Of a stretch of 64,000 nucleotides of DNA, positions 27,579-36,688 are shown one piece after another; position 1 is the first letter of the stretch; every line of letters begins with the position of its first letter. Under the pieces are notes generated by a model, which did no database searches, was not told the DNA's origin, and saw only the letters and a program-made list of their open reading frames with translations. Source of the stretch: Planctomycetota bacterium (GTDB lineage: Bacteria; Planctomycetota; B15-G4); NCBI GenBank assembly GCA_029245865.1, contig JAQWOM010000028.1, positions 62,001 to 126,000 on the forward strand, written 5' to 3'. The translations under genes were made by a program, and so were the position numbers.

Positions 27579-29002
27579 TTTCAGGGCTTGCCGGCATCTT
27601 GCTCACGGGCTTGAGCTTCGCGGCCCCCGAGCCCCTTCTTCCGGTGCCCCCGCAGGATCACATCCTGCTTGTAGGGGGGCGAACTTTTGCGGGTGGGTCG
27701 CGAGTCGAAGAAACTCTCAATACGATGGCGGCTGCGTCCGGCGTCATTGGTGATTCACGGTTCGCTCTGCTTTCAGAAGCTGACTTCGCTCGCAAAAACT
27801 TCGCCGCGATTCTAAAAACCTGGGGCAAGCCTCGAGCGATCCTCGCCGTTGTCGGCGACTTGTCCTACATGAAGGGTATAGATCCCACAGTGGGGATCCC
27901 CGTGAACCAGAATGTGCTGAGCAGTCGGAAGATTAACGAAACACGACTCGCCACAGCGATGGATCGACTGGAAGCCAATGCCCGGCTGCATAAGGTGCCA
28001 CTCGTATTCGTTACAGCCCCCCTCGGCAAGCAAGGGCGAGTCGAAACCCCCGAGTTGTTACGCGTTGCTCGCGCTGTGCGCGAGCGTGACTCGACACTCG
28101 ACCTTCAAGCTTTATTCCAAGAGCGTGAATCAACACCTCTTTTTCTAAATGGCATCGATATTCTGGACAACTTCGGTCACGAAGAAACGGCACGCCTGAT
28201 CTTCAAAGAAATCTGCAGCCCCAACAGTCTTCTGCCAGCACGCACGGATGAAGAGCGTCAGGCACGAGCAACTCAACGCGCTCTGGACGCCTGGATGGCG
28301 GCAGATGAATCTGGCTTCGAAGCAGCGGCAAAGGAAGCCTTGCGGAGAACCTCCACCACAACGTTGGGAAAAGTCCGCCAGGCAGCCGTCTACACAGCGC
28401 GCGATGGCTTCAAGGCCTCCTGGAAGCGCTGGGCATCTATCGACTCGAAAGAGAGTCAAAGCGCCCCTCTGGGACTCACCTTGGCCCTGGCGCTCAGCCG
28501 GCGAGCCCCGGCTTCGCTGACGTCTTCGCACCCCTTCGAAGCCAAGCTACTCGCCGTGGCAAAATTGATCCTCTCCAACAACCGAACCGAGGCCTGGAAC
28601 AGCAGTCAGGAACTCATCGCTCAATATCCGCATCGACCCGAAGCCTGGATCATCTCCAAGATCGCATCGCGAACAGCACACCAACAAGACGTGATGTCAG
28701 ATGCGCAGTTCTTTTCGACACTCGAAGGCATGGGCTGGCAACCGATCGCAAAAAACCGGGTCCTCGAGGCACTTCAGACGGAATCGGGCGCCACCATGTC
28801 TCTTCCCGTCATGTTGATTGCGAGCGCGCCCTATGAAACCTTGACCCCTACAGGGCCCGCACTAGAGCAATGCCGACGCACCTATCGAATGGGTTTGCGT
28901 GGCGAAGCCCTTAGAAAATGGAAGAGAGACACCTCAGATCTTCTGGTGCCGCCTGCCTGGCACGACACAATCGATCAGATGAAGGCTCGCGGAACGAAAT
29001 AA
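27575..29002 (+). CDS. Exported protein with degenerate SGNH-like domain, probable TTG start
   Basis: The frame is open back to 27191, but that part lies inside the sulfatase-like gene in another frame. The likely start is TTG 27575, overlapping the sulfatase-like stop (TTGA); GGAAAAGG lies 12 bases before it. This gives 475 residues beginning with a signal peptide (ISGLAGILLTGLSFAAPEP). The first 200 residues look like an SGNH fold: a first strand HILLVGGRTFAG, a middle AILAVVGDLSYMKG, and a late FLNGIDILDNFGHEETARLI that mimics block V, with Asp and His. The block I Ser is missing (GGRTF). The remainder is helical, TPR-like. It is probably a partner of the sulfatase-like protein. Confidence 0.7.
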   Translation: MISGLAGILLTGLSFAAPEPLLPVPPQDHILLVGGRTFAGGSRVEETLNTMAAASGVIGDSRFALLSEADFARKNFAAILKTWGKPRAILAVVGDLSYMKGIDPTVGIPVNQNVLSSRKINETRLATAMDRLEANARLHKVPLVFVTAPLGKQGRVETPELLRVARAVRERDSTLDLQALFQERESTPLFLNGIDILDNFGHEETARLIFKEICSPNSLLPARTDEERQARATQRALDAWMAADESGFEAAAKEALRRTSTTTLGKVRQAAVYTARDGFKASWKRWASIDSKESQSAPLGLTLALALSRRAPASLTSSHPFEAKLLAVAKLILSNNRTEAWNSSQELIAQYPHRPEAWIISKIASRTAHQQDVMSDAQFFSTLEGMGWQPIAKNRVLEALQTESGATMSLPVMLIASAPYETLTPTGPALEQCRRTYRMGLRGEALRKWKRDTSDLLVPPAWHDTIDQMKARGTK

Positions 29003-29008
29003 AGCGAC

Positions 29009-30004
29009 TCAACCACCCACCTGGTTCATCTGAACGTGCCCGAAACCTGAGTGGACGTCCGGCTTGACCCGCCGCACAAATTCCAGTGCATTGCCTATCA
29101 CAGGCTCGGGATTGTGACCGCGCATGGCATCACGCAACGGCACCTCGCCACCTTCAAAAAGGCAGCTTCGCAAAACACCTGTGGCTGTCAGCCGGACACG
29201 ATTGCAGCTGTCGCAGAATGGCTGCGAAATCGCAGAAATAATCCCCAAGCGCTGACCAGTCGAACGTAGCTGAAACATCTTCGCTGGACCGGATCCGCCA
29301 GACACGGCGTCTAACTCTCCAACGCTCTCCACGCGCCGTCGGATCTCTTCAAGCGGGACGCGTTGCGCTTGGAGCCCATACTGATTGCTCGCAAGCGGCA
29401 TGAACTCAATAAATCGCTGCTCGATCTGTCGGTCTGCGGCATATGCCAACAAGGACGGAATTTCGTCGTCATTCACACCGCCCATGACCACCGTGTTGAT
29501 CTTCGTTTTTGCAAAACCCGCCTCCAGCGCGGCTTCTACACCAGCGAGTGACTCTTCCAGGCCTTGCCGCCGTGACAACTTCTCGAAGGTTGCGGGCCGC
29601 AGCGTGTCGAGGCTGATGTTCAGTCGATCGAGACCTGCATCATGGAGTGACTTCGCATGTAACTTCAGCAAAGTCGCGTTGGTGGTCATCACCACCTGAG
29701 GCGATTCCGGAAGTGCTTTCAGCATGCCCACCAGCATGGGCAGGTCACGCCGAACAAGAGGCTCTCCCCCCGTCAGGCGTATTTTCGTGACACCTTTCTC
29801 TACAAGAACGCGTGCGACGTTGACAATTTCTTCAAAGGTCAGCAGGTCGCGGCGAGCCAGGAAACTCTGATCTTCCGGCATGCAATAGCCGCAACGAAGA
29901 TTGCAGCGGTCCGTGACAGAGATACGCAGATAGGTAATCACCCGCGGCAATCCGATCTCGAGGCCGGTTGCCAATGCTTTCGGATGAGGCGTTCGGGTAA
30001 TCAC
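29009..30004 (-). CDS. moaA: GTP 3',8-cyclase MoaA (molybdenum cofactor biosynthesis)
   Basis: MoaA is a radical-SAM enzyme that converts GTP to 3',8-cyclo-GTP, the first step of molybdopterin synthesis. The 331-residue protein carries the SAM cluster motif CNLRCGYC (Cys 34, 38, 41), the GGEP motif, and the C-terminal cluster motif FCDSCNRVRLTATGVLRSC that binds GTP. It ends in the conserved Gly-Gly. No other moa genes are linked, so it is an orphan in the window. It lies between a convergent SGNH-like gene and the sigma-factor gene on the same strand. Confidence 0.96.
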   Translation of the reverse strand: MITRTPHPKALATGLEIGLPRVITYLRISVTDRCNLRCGYCMPEDQSFLARRDLLTFEEIVNVARVLVEKGVTKIRLTGGEPLVRRDLPMLVGMLKALPESPQVVMTTNATLLKLHAKSLHDAGLDRLNISLDTLRPATFEKLSRRQGLEESLAGVEAALEAGFAKTKINTVVMGGVNDDEIPSLLAYAADRQIEQRFIEFMPLASNQYGLQAQRVPLEEIRRRVESVGELDAVSGGSGPAKMFQLRSTGQRLGIISAISQPFCDSCNRVRLTATGVLRSCLFEGGEVPLRDAMRGHNPEPVIGNALEFVRRVKPDVHSGFGHVQMNQVGG

Positions 30005-30030
30005 GGGAGCACTCAGAGGGGGCCCTCAGA

Positions 30031-31308
30031 CTAGAGAAAGTCCTCCAGCTCATCCAACAGGCCTCTCGTGTTCAGCTTGCCAATCGCCTTCATCTGAATC
30101 TGCCTCACTCGCTCACGTGAAACGCCCATCTGGCGGCCAATCTGATCAAGTGTCAGGATCTTGATACCTCCAAGTCCGAAACGTTTGACGAGCACATCTC
30201 GCTCCTCAGGCGACAACTGACGGCGCATGACATCCTTGAGCGCTTCACTGAGGTCATTCAGATCGCACGGGCCCACGTTGGAGCCACCCTGCTCCTCAGC
30301 CTCAAGGCTCTGGGCGAACGAGTCCTTGTCGTCCCCCAGTGGAGAGTCGAGTGAGAAGCAGCCTCGATCGGTCTCCATGAGTCGCGCGGCGTACTTGGGA
30401 GAGATCTCAAAGAGCTTGGACACTTCGCGGACGTCCATGTCCTTGTGGTTACGAGGCAATTTTCCTTCGCGCCTGAACCGCCTCATCTTTTGCTGGATGT
30501 AATTGGGAACCCGCACCATGCCTCGGCTTGCCGTGATCAAACGTTCTATCGCCTGTCTCACCCAAAAAGTCGCGTAGGTTTGAAACCGAACATCCTTGCG
30601 CCAATCGAACTTCTCGACGGCGCGAATCAGCGAGGCATTCCCTTCCTGAATAAGATCCATTACCGGCAATCCGTAGCTCCGATATCCGGAAGACATTCCG
30701 ATAACCAGGTACAGATTTCTCTCCACGAAGTGTTGCCGCAACCGTGCGTATTCTCGAGCAATGTTCCGCTCGAGCTTGCCCAGCCGGCCGGTCGGCAACA
30801 CTGCCCGGATCATTTCGGCATCCCAGGCATCCGTATTTGTCGCTTGGCCGAGACCCCGGTCGAGAATTCGGTCACGATCTTCGCTGGGGAGACCCGTCTG
30901 ATCGACCAGCACGCGCAATCGTTCGCGGGCGAACTCGAGGCGCTTCGCGAGAAGGTGTTCTTCTGATCGGGAGAGCCTCCGCAGTGACCGGACTTGGTCC
31001 GCAAAGAGGCGGTAGTCATCGCTCCCAAACCGGGAGCTCTCAGATTGAAAATCGATGTGCTCAAACAGCAAGTCGCTGGGATCCCTCGAATCAATCAGCG
31101 ACACGCCCTCCAGAGCGCGGGCAAGCTTTGCCCTGCTGGCCTCTGTCTGCAGTGCCTCGATCAACAAACGGTCTAGATCGTCGTAGTGAAGAACACCTGT
31201 TTTGCGCGCGAGGCGAAGCACCTTGCGCTCTTCGACACTCTCAAACGGGATGACTTCTGGAATCTTCATGCTCTGAACCGATATTTCGGAAACGCTCTGA
31301 GAGTTCAT
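30031..31308 (-). CDS. RpoD-family sigma-70 factor, divergent
   Basis: From ATG 31308 the protein has 425 residues (ATG 31269 gives 412; neither has a clear ribosome-binding site). The N-terminus resembles region 1.1 (a helix with TGVLHYDDLDRLL). Region 2 reads MDLIQEGNASLIRAVEKFDWRKDVRFQTYATFWVRQAIERL; region 4 has LTLDQIGRQMGVSRERVRQIQMKAI with the HTH. Compared with housekeeping RpoD, regions 2.3-2.4 differ (QTYATFWVRQ rather than STYATWWIRQ), and region 3 is short. So it could be the primary factor of a distant phylum or a group 2 paralogue. The gene precedes moaA by 26 bases. Confidence 0.9.
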   Translation of the reverse strand: MNSQSVSEISVQSMKIPEVIPFESVEERKVLRLARKTGVLHYDDLDRLLIEALQTEASRAKLARALEGVSLIDSRDPSDLLFEHIDFQSESSRFGSDDYRLFADQVRSLRRLSRSEEHLLAKRLEFARERLRVLVDQTGLPSEDRDRILDRGLGQATNTDAWDAEMIRAVLPTGRLGKLERNIAREYARLRQHFVERNLYLVIGMSSGYRSYGLPVMDLIQEGNASLIRAVEKFDWRKDVRFQTYATFWVRQAIERLITASRGMVRVPNYIQQKMRRFRREGKLPRNHKDMDVREVSKLFEISPKYAARLMETDRGCFSLDSPLGDDKDSFAQSLEAEEQGGSNVGPCDLNDLSEALKDVMRRQLSPEERDVLVKRFGLGGIKILTLDQIGRQMGVSRERVRQIQMKAIGKLNTRGLLDELEDFL

Positions 31309-31399
31309 ACGAGTGCCATGCCCCCGATGTTGCGAAGGATCTTCAAATCTCTGTGGACGCCTCTGCATAAGGCGGGCTTCAAACTGTCATTCGTCTAAA

Positions 31400-31415
31400 G
31401 AATCCGCGCGGATTC
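31400..31415. promoter_or_regulatory. Perfect 16-bp palindrome upstream of the sigma-factor gene
   Basis: GAATCCGCGCGGATTC is fully self-complementary and lies about 90 bases before the sigma-factor start codon, between that gene and the DUF5658-like gene. It has no T-run, so it is more likely a protein-binding site than a terminator. The binding protein is unknown. Confidence 0.4.
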
Positions 31416-31603
31416 CAAAGAAACGTGACAACTTCATGACTTCTGGTGAGGCGCGAGGAATTCGCTCTCAAAAAACCTCTCTGTCATCCACCGGACCTTG
31501 GATCCGTCTGTAAGGAGGGGGACCCAGATCTGGGCATATTCCTCAAAGCAGCCTCGCTTTGCGAGACAGGCGCTGCTTCCCAAAGACTCCCGCAAAGAGC
31601 GTC

Positions 31604-32056
31604 CTACAAGGCGCGAATCTGCAAGACGAGGTGGTACGCACCAAGCAGGAAGTAAAAGCTGAAGCCGATTGCCAGAGCGGTTCGCGCAGGTTTGAAATTC
31701 TTGTGGAGCATCACGAACAACAGACACACCCCGGAAAGAACACCCTTCACAACCACAAAAAACGTTGAGCCCTGATCGATCATCCACTGCGCAATGGGGT
31801 TCAGTTCTTGGCCACCTTTTCCCAGATAAACCAGCGTCGACACCGAGTCGATGACCGTCAGCAAGAAAAAGACCAGCAGCAGGCCAACCAGCTTGGTGCT
31901 GTAAACATCGACGTAGGCATTTTCTTTCTCACCCTCGCGACGCCCCGAGCGGCGCCGGCCACCCGTGAACGTGTAACGAGAGAGCATCGGAGTCGGCCGC
32001 TTTCGGCGGTCGGGACCTCTTGTGAAATGCTCGGTCGACTTGGTTTCTGGATTCAT
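31604..32056 (-). CDS. DUF5658-like small membrane protein
   Basis: A 150-residue protein from ATG 32056, which has AGGAGA four bases upstream; the GTG at 32077 lacks this. The first 50 residues are highly basic and soluble (GPDRRKRPTPMLSRYTFTGGRRRSGRRE is the run, split by Gly). Three hydrophobic helices follow (VGLLLVFFLLTVIDSVSTLV, FFVVVKGVLSGVCLLFVM, LAIGFSFYFLLGAYHLV), with the NPIAQWMI loop I associate with DUF5658. Function is unknown. It diverges from the TMTC-like gene. Confidence 0.8.
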   Translation of the reverse strand: MNPETKSTEHFTRGPDRRKRPTPMLSRYTFTGGRRRSGRREGEKENAYVDVYSTKLVGLLLVFFLLTVIDSVSTLVYLGKGGQELNPIAQWMIDQGSTFFVVVKGVLSGVCLLFVMLHKNFKPARTALAIGFSFYFLLGAYHLVLQIRAL

Positions 32057-32059
32057 GGC

Positions 32060-32065
32060 TCTCCT
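32060..32065 (-). promoter_or_regulatory. Ribosome-binding site deciding the DUF5658-like start
   Basis: AGGAGA on the minus strand, separated by GCC from the ATG at 32056. It supports this start rather than the GTG seven codons upstream. Spacing is short but within the usual range. Confidence 0.6.
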
Positions 32066-32196
32066 GCTATCGACCACCGCATATCGATGACTTCACGCGA
32101 TTTTCGTCGATATTGGGCTTCTCGAACTCTGAAGTACGCCGAGCACGACCCTCACCGAATGGTCGCGTGGCCTCGATCCTATAAACTCCCGACCCG

Positions 32197-33849
32197 ATGA
32201 TCCGCAGACTCCTCGCCCCCATCGTGGTGGCTCTCGCCGCCTGGCTCGCCACCTCACCAGCGCTCGACGGCTCCTATGTCTACGACGACGCCCAGTACGT
32301 CGTCGAGAATCTGGCCGTCAGCGGGGAGGCTCCGCTGTGGACTTCTCCTCTAGGACACCCTCGCCAGGGTCTCTGGAGACCTTTGACGGTGCTCTCTTTT
32401 CGCTGGCAGTGGGAAGGGCCCTCGAACGCCCGCCCCATGCACATGGCAAACATTCTTTTACACGTGGTAGCCAGCCTTCTCTCCATGATGCTCGCACGTC
32501 GACTCGGCCTCGGCAGAACGGCGGCGCTCGTAACCGGCCTGCTGTTCGCTGTCCACCCGGTCCATGCGGAATCAGTTGCCTGGGTGACGGGTCGCGCAGA
32601 ATTGCTGGCAACGGTTTGGGTTCTCATCGGCTGGATGGCGTGGTTGTCTTCCAGCCGCATGGCAACTCTCGGCTGCATGGTGGCCATCGCCTTGGCAGGT
32701 CTCTCCAAAGAAAACGCGCTGGTTGCTCCCGCCCTCTTCGTGGCGGGCGACCTGCTACTCCGCAAGAGACAATTCCCCTGGGGTCGCCTCGCCGGCCTGG
32801 CCGTGATAACCGGGGCCCTCTTGGCAGCCCGACTGGCCCTTCTTCCCCACCCATTCCCGATCGACGGGCCGTTCACCGAGACAGCCTTCGGTGGCCGATG
32901 TGTGGTGGCCTTGAACATCCTGGGGACAGCCGTGCGCCTTCTCCTTTGGCCGGGAGAACTTCGGGTCGAATACCAACGGCAAGAATTCCTTCTCGTTGAT
33001 CCGGCCAACCTCTATGCCGCCGCAGCACTCCTTGCATTGATCGCTTGGCTCTACAAACGCCAAGCCGTGCTGGCTCTCGGCTTGCTGATCATCCCCTTGG
33101 CGCTCCTTCCTGTCCTCAATCTCTTGCCGATCGGCGAGGCCTTTGGCGAACGATTCCTCTATCTGCCCTCGGTCGGCTTCTGTTTGGCTGTAGGTGCCCT
33201 TTTCCAGCTCCGTGCACGCCATGAACTGGCCAGTTCCAAGGGGCTCGGCCTGAGCGTCGCGGTGGTTCTGATCGGGCTCTTAGCTGCCATTCCAGCCTCT
33301 CGTGCCGCAACGCGTGTCTTTCAGAATGACCTCAGCCTCTGGCGGCACGCAGCCCAGATGGCGCCTGACCTGCCCCTGGTCCGCTACAACCTCGGGCTCT
33401 TCCTCGACCGGGAAGGGCGCCACCTCACCGAAGACCGCGATCAGACCGGCTGCATCGAAGAACTTCAGGCCTCGCTCCAACTCGACCCGAATCATGTGTA
33501 TGCCGGGTACGCGCACGAAATCCTGGGGATACATGCCCTAGGCCAGCGAGAGCTTCATGTTCCACCGGATCTGTGGATGGCGGCGGAGCACTTTCGCGCA
33601 GCGACAAAACATGTGCCGGAACTCTTTGAAGCGCGTATCAACCTTGCCGCCATCTCCAGTGCTTCTCCTGCCGTCGTCGGTCAGGCCGAAGCTCTGGCTG
33701 CGCTCGCCTTGGTGACCATCGACGCTGGTGCCAGTTCAGAACAAGTGCACGCAGCAAAAGAACTGGAGCGTCAGCTCTCGCCTTCTGCTTCCGGCTCTTC
33801 TTCCAACTCTGCAGTCCCCACAGGCACATCGTCTCCGGACGGGTCGTAA
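32197..33849 (+). CDS. TMTC-like membrane glycosyltransferase (O-mannosyltransferase type) with TPR tail
   Basis: A 550-residue integral membrane protein. The N-terminal loop has an acidic pair (YVYDDAQYV) typical of GT-C transferases. VHPVHAESVAWVTGRAELLA and GLSKENAL are the hallmarks of TMTC/DUF1736 proteins, and GERFLYLPSVGFCLAVG is the last conserved segment. About ten helices precede a C-terminal TPR-like region from residue 375. Eukaryotic TMTCs O-mannosylate cadherins; bacterial homologues are uncharacterised but should use a polyprenyl-linked sugar on the periplasmic side. The 3' end overlaps the convergent lipoprotein gene by 79 bases. Confidence 0.88.
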   Translation: MIRRLLAPIVVALAAWLATSPALDGSYVYDDAQYVVENLAVSGEAPLWTSPLGHPRQGLWRPLTVLSFRWQWEGPSNARPMHMANILLHVVASLLSMMLARRLGLGRTAALVTGLLFAVHPVHAESVAWVTGRAELLATVWVLIGWMAWLSSSRMATLGCMVAIALAGLSKENALVAPALFVAGDLLLRKRQFPWGRLAGLAVITGALLAARLALLPHPFPIDGPFTETAFGGRCVVALNILGTAVRLLLWPGELRVEYQRQEFLLVDPANLYAAAALLALIAWLYKRQAVLALGLLIIPLALLPVLNLLPIGEAFGERFLYLPSVGFCLAVGALFQLRARHELASSKGLGLSVAVVLIGLLAAIPASRAATRVFQNDLSLWRHAAQMAPDLPLVRYNLGLFLDREGRHLTEDRDQTGCIEELQASLQLDPNHVYAGYAHEILGIHALGQRELHVPPDLWMAAEHFRAATKHVPELFEARINLAAISSASPAVVGQAEALAALALVTIDAGASSEQVHAAKELERQLSPSASGSSSNSAVPTGTSSPDGS

Positions 33850-34397
33850 CCCACCAAGCCGCCAAGGAAGTCGAAGATCTCATAGGGGTTGACCTCGGCC
33901 GCCGCCCCGATCAAGAGCAGATGCACGCCTCCTCCCACCGAACCACGCCAATTGTCGAGTCGGCCGTGAGGCGACACGTACCCAGCGATCACTTCCCGAT
34001 CGATGTAAAGCCCATCGCGGTCACGGCTTGACCAGCCGGGAAACATGAGTTCACGAGTCGCGTCAAACCAAGCACCTCCGTAACGACCGATGGTGCCTAC
34101 CATGAGACAAGGGACTGATCTCAGATTCGCATCTTCCGGCTTGGGCAACTCCCGCTGATCAGGCCCACGCATCATGAACCCGAGTTGGGCATATTCCGTC
34201 ACACGGACGTAAGCACCCAGGCCTGCGCCAAACCCCAGCCGCACGCCAAACATATCCATGAAGTCTGCCCCACGAGCCTCCAGCCAGCCGGCCGTGTCAC
34301 GGGGACCGCTGGCCGACACACACCCAGCAGCCAGCGTCAGCAGCAGCGCTGCCGCTGCCTTGGCAAATGATGTCCAGGGTGTCTTCTGGGTCTTCAT
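33771..34397 (-). CDS. Predicted lipoprotein
   Basis: A 208-residue protein with a good signal peptide and lipobox (LTLAAGC, Cys about 26). The mature part begins with glycine-rich hydrophobic strands (MFGVRLGFGAGLGAYVRVTEYAQLGFM), then RYGGAWFDATRELMFPGWSSRD and GGVHLLLIGAAAEVNPYEIFDFLGGLVGYDP. This looks like an outer-membrane-associated protein with beta hairpins, similar to small lipoproteins of unknown function found in several phyla. The tail is acidic and overlaps the convergent TMTC-like gene by 79 bases. No function can be given. Confidence 0.82.
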   Translation of the reverse strand: MKTQKTPWTSFAKAAAALLLTLAAGCVSASGPRDTAGWLEARGADFMDMFGVRLGFGAGLGAYVRVTEYAQLGFMMRGPDQRELPKPEDANLRSVPCLMVGTIGRYGGAWFDATRELMFPGWSSRDRDGLYIDREVIAGYVSPHGRLDNWRGSVGGGVHLLLIGAAAEVNPYEIFDFLGGLVGYDPSGDDVPVGTAELEEEPEAEGES

Positions 34398-34478
34398 GCT
34401 TCAGGATCTCTGAGTTCCTCCATGGTGACAGGCCATCCAGGGGCAAAAAAAGCACTCGCTCCCGGTAGACTTATCTCT

Positions 34479-35474
34479 GTGACGAACGCAGTCGTCATCA
34501 TCGTGAATTATGACAGCGGCGAGCGACTCCATCGCTGCCTTCTGTCCGTGCTTGCCCAGCAACCACCACCCAAGCGCGTCTTGGTCGTGGACAACGCCTC
34601 CTCGGATGGTTCAGCAACAAGCCTTCCCGAGGGGGTAGAGCTCGTTCAACGGTCAGGAAATGGTGGTTTTGCTGCTGCCCTGCTCGATGGCCTGGCCGCC
34701 AGCCAAGAGCCTTTCGTGTGGACGCTCAACCCCGATCTGGAGGTCCAGGCCGGCTGCTTTGCTGCCGCAGAAGCGGCCCTCGAAGCGGACGAGCGGCTCG
34801 GCAGTGTGGCTCCTCGGGTCTTGCAACAGGACGCGCCGGACCGCATTGACGCCACGGGCATAGGGGTCACCTCAAGGCTTGGACAGCTCAATCTGGACCA
34901 TGGCCTCGCCCCAGATCAGGTGGCTGCCGACTCCCAGCTGGTCCTCGGCCCCTTGGGCGGAGCCGCATTGTGGCGCCGCTCGGCCCTGGAAAGGGCCGGG
35001 AGCTTCGATGCTCGGTACTTCCTCTACTGGGAAGATATGGACATGGCGCTGCGGCTCCAGCTCGTCGGGTACATGTGCCGAACTGTCCCCGAAGCCTGCG
35101 TCTTCCACGAAGGCGGTGGGACCGTAGGACACCACTCGCCACGTAACGTCTTCTACATGGTCCGAAATCACTGGGTCTGTCTTCTACGGAGTCTTCCCGG
35201 ACCGGTCCTTCGAGAGCGGGCAGGGGCACTTCTTGTCGCGCCCATCCGGGCGGCCTTGCTCTACGCCGGGCGCGGCCGTGGTCTCAGCGCCCTGGGGGGG
35301 CTGATCTGCGGAGTCGCCATGATCCCGGCGTCACTCTGGTCGCGTCGCCAGTGGGCACGTCGCGCCACCGACGCTCAAGCCGCGGATCGGATACGTGTCT
35401 TGATGAGTGATGCTGACAAAAATCGGGAGGTCACACGCAACGCCCCGCCAACCACTCAGGGAAACGAGTCGTGA
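34479..35474 (+). CDS. Family 2 glycosyltransferase, first gene of the glycan operon
   Basis: A GT2 enzyme (331 residues from GTG 34479). I prefer this start because the fold begins at once (VTNAVVIIVNYDSGE); ATG 34422 would add 19 residues without family resemblance. VVDNASSDGS is the nucleotide-sugar motif, LNPDLEV holds the DxD-equivalent, and YFLYWEDMDMALRL is the ED base motif of WbbL-like rhamnosyl or galactofuranosyl transferases. A C-terminal hydrophobic stretch may tether it to the membrane. Its stop overlaps the GTG of the next gene (GTGA). It leads a seven-gene operon ending at 42718. Confidence 0.87.
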   Translation: MTNAVVIIVNYDSGERLHRCLLSVLAQQPPPKRVLVVDNASSDGSATSLPEGVELVQRSGNGGFAAALLDGLAASQEPFVWTLNPDLEVQAGCFAAAEAALEADERLGSVAPRVLQQDAPDRIDATGIGVTSRLGQLNLDHGLAPDQVAADSQLVLGPLGGAALWRRSALERAGSFDARYFLYWEDMDMALRLQLVGYMCRTVPEACVFHEGGGTVGHHSPRNVFYMVRNHWVCLLRSLPGPVLRERAGALLVAPIRAALLYAGRGRGLSALGGLICGVAMIPASLWSRRQWARRATDAQAADRIRVLMSDADKNREVTRNAPPTTQGNES

Positions 35475-36688
35475 AAATTCTCGCCGTTTCCACATTCGCC
35501 CACCCCGATTATTTTGGCGGCGCCGAGCGCGTGGTTTCGGTCGTCGCGGAGGGCCTCGCTCAACGCGGGCATGACGTCACCTTGTTAACAGGTCATGACC
35601 AGAAAACCCTCTCCGAAGAAGAACGCGAAGGGGTTCATGTAGTTCGCTACCCGGTGGTCCGGGGCAAACCGACGACCTTCTACCGCTCAGTCTGGTCTGG
35701 CGTTCGCCGAGCCCTTGCCGAAGGAGTGGGGGGTGATGCCGAGCTCCTCCATCTTCATCAACCCTTATCCGCGGTGGCTGCGATCGCGCCAGGAACTCCC
35801 AAGAAGCTGCCGCGGCTCTACTCTTTTTATGCGCCCTATCACCTCGAATACCTGGCTCGCTACAGGCAGGGGCGAGATTCGGGTGTCGCACCCTGGCCTC
35901 AACGCTGCATCGCCTCCGTGTTGCGTCGCGCAGATCGCTACCTGTTGACGCAAAGCGAGGAGGTTGTGGCACTTTCAGATTTCTCACTCCGTCAGATCGA
36001 GGCGCTTGCCCCCAGCGTGGCCACGCGCACCACCATCGCCCCGGCTGGCGTAGATCTCGAACGATTCCACCCTCCGGAAGATGCCGATCAACGACGGCTT
36101 GCCCGAGCTCGGCTCGGCATGGAAAACGACGACATTCCCTGGCTGATCACGGTGCGTCGCCTTGTCTCACGAATGGGCCTGGAAGATCTCCTGAAGGCGT
36201 GCGCAGAGCTCGCCGCCAAGAATGTTCCCTTCCGACTCGCCATCGCAGGAGAAGGTGAGTTGCGCGTCGAATTAGAGGCACTCACCGTGCGGCTTGGGCT
36301 GAGTGCTCAAGTGCGATTTCTCGGAAGGCTCGCCGACGAACAATTGAGCGACCTCTACCGCGCAGCCCAGGTGTTCGCACTTCCGACCCGCTCTCTAGAG
36401 GGCTTCGGCATGGTCACGGCCGAGGCCCTTGCTGCTGGCCTTGTTGTGGTGGCTACGGATGCGGGTGCCACGGGCGAAATTCTGGCTGATGTCCCCGGAG
36501 CGCAACTTGTCCCGGCCGGAAACCCGTCACGCCTCGCTGCGGCACTTGCCCATGTCCTGAGCAATCCACAGGCGCGTCGAGAAGCCTCCCATGCCGCACG
36601 CGCTCATGCCGAGTCACACCTCACGTGGGACAGGCATTTGAATGCGCTGGAGCGAGCCGCTCATCGGCTCACGAGCCGCTCGCCATGA
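35471..36688 (+). CDS. Family 4 glycosyltransferase
   Basis: A 405-residue GT-B retaining glycosyltransferase. N-terminal FGGAERVVSVVAEGLAQRGH is the acceptor-binding Gly-rich loop; LEGFGMVTAEALAAGLVVVATDAGATGEI contains the conserved EX7E motif that holds the donor nucleotide. The GTG start overlaps the previous stop, and its own stop overlaps the next ATG (ATGA). It is cytoplasmic and adds a hexose to the growing lipid-linked glycan. Donor sugar and linkage are not predictable from sequence alone. Confidence 0.9.
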   Translation: MKILAVSTFAHPDYFGGAERVVSVVAEGLAQRGHDVTLLTGHDQKTLSEEEREGVHVVRYPVVRGKPTTFYRSVWSGVRRALAEGVGGDAELLHLHQPLSAVAAIAPGTPKKLPRLYSFYAPYHLEYLARYRQGRDSGVAPWPQRCIASVLRRADRYLLTQSEEVVALSDFSLRQIEALAPSVATRTTIAPAGVDLERFHPPEDADQRRLARARLGMENDDIPWLITVRRLVSRMGLEDLLKACAELAAKNVPFRLAIAGEGELRVELEALTVRLGLSAQVRFLGRLADEQLSDLYRAAQVFALPTRSLEGFGMVTAEALAAGLVVVATDAGATGEILADVPGAQLVPAGNPSRLAAALAHVLSNPQARREASHAARAHAESHLTWDRHLNALERAAHRLTSRSP

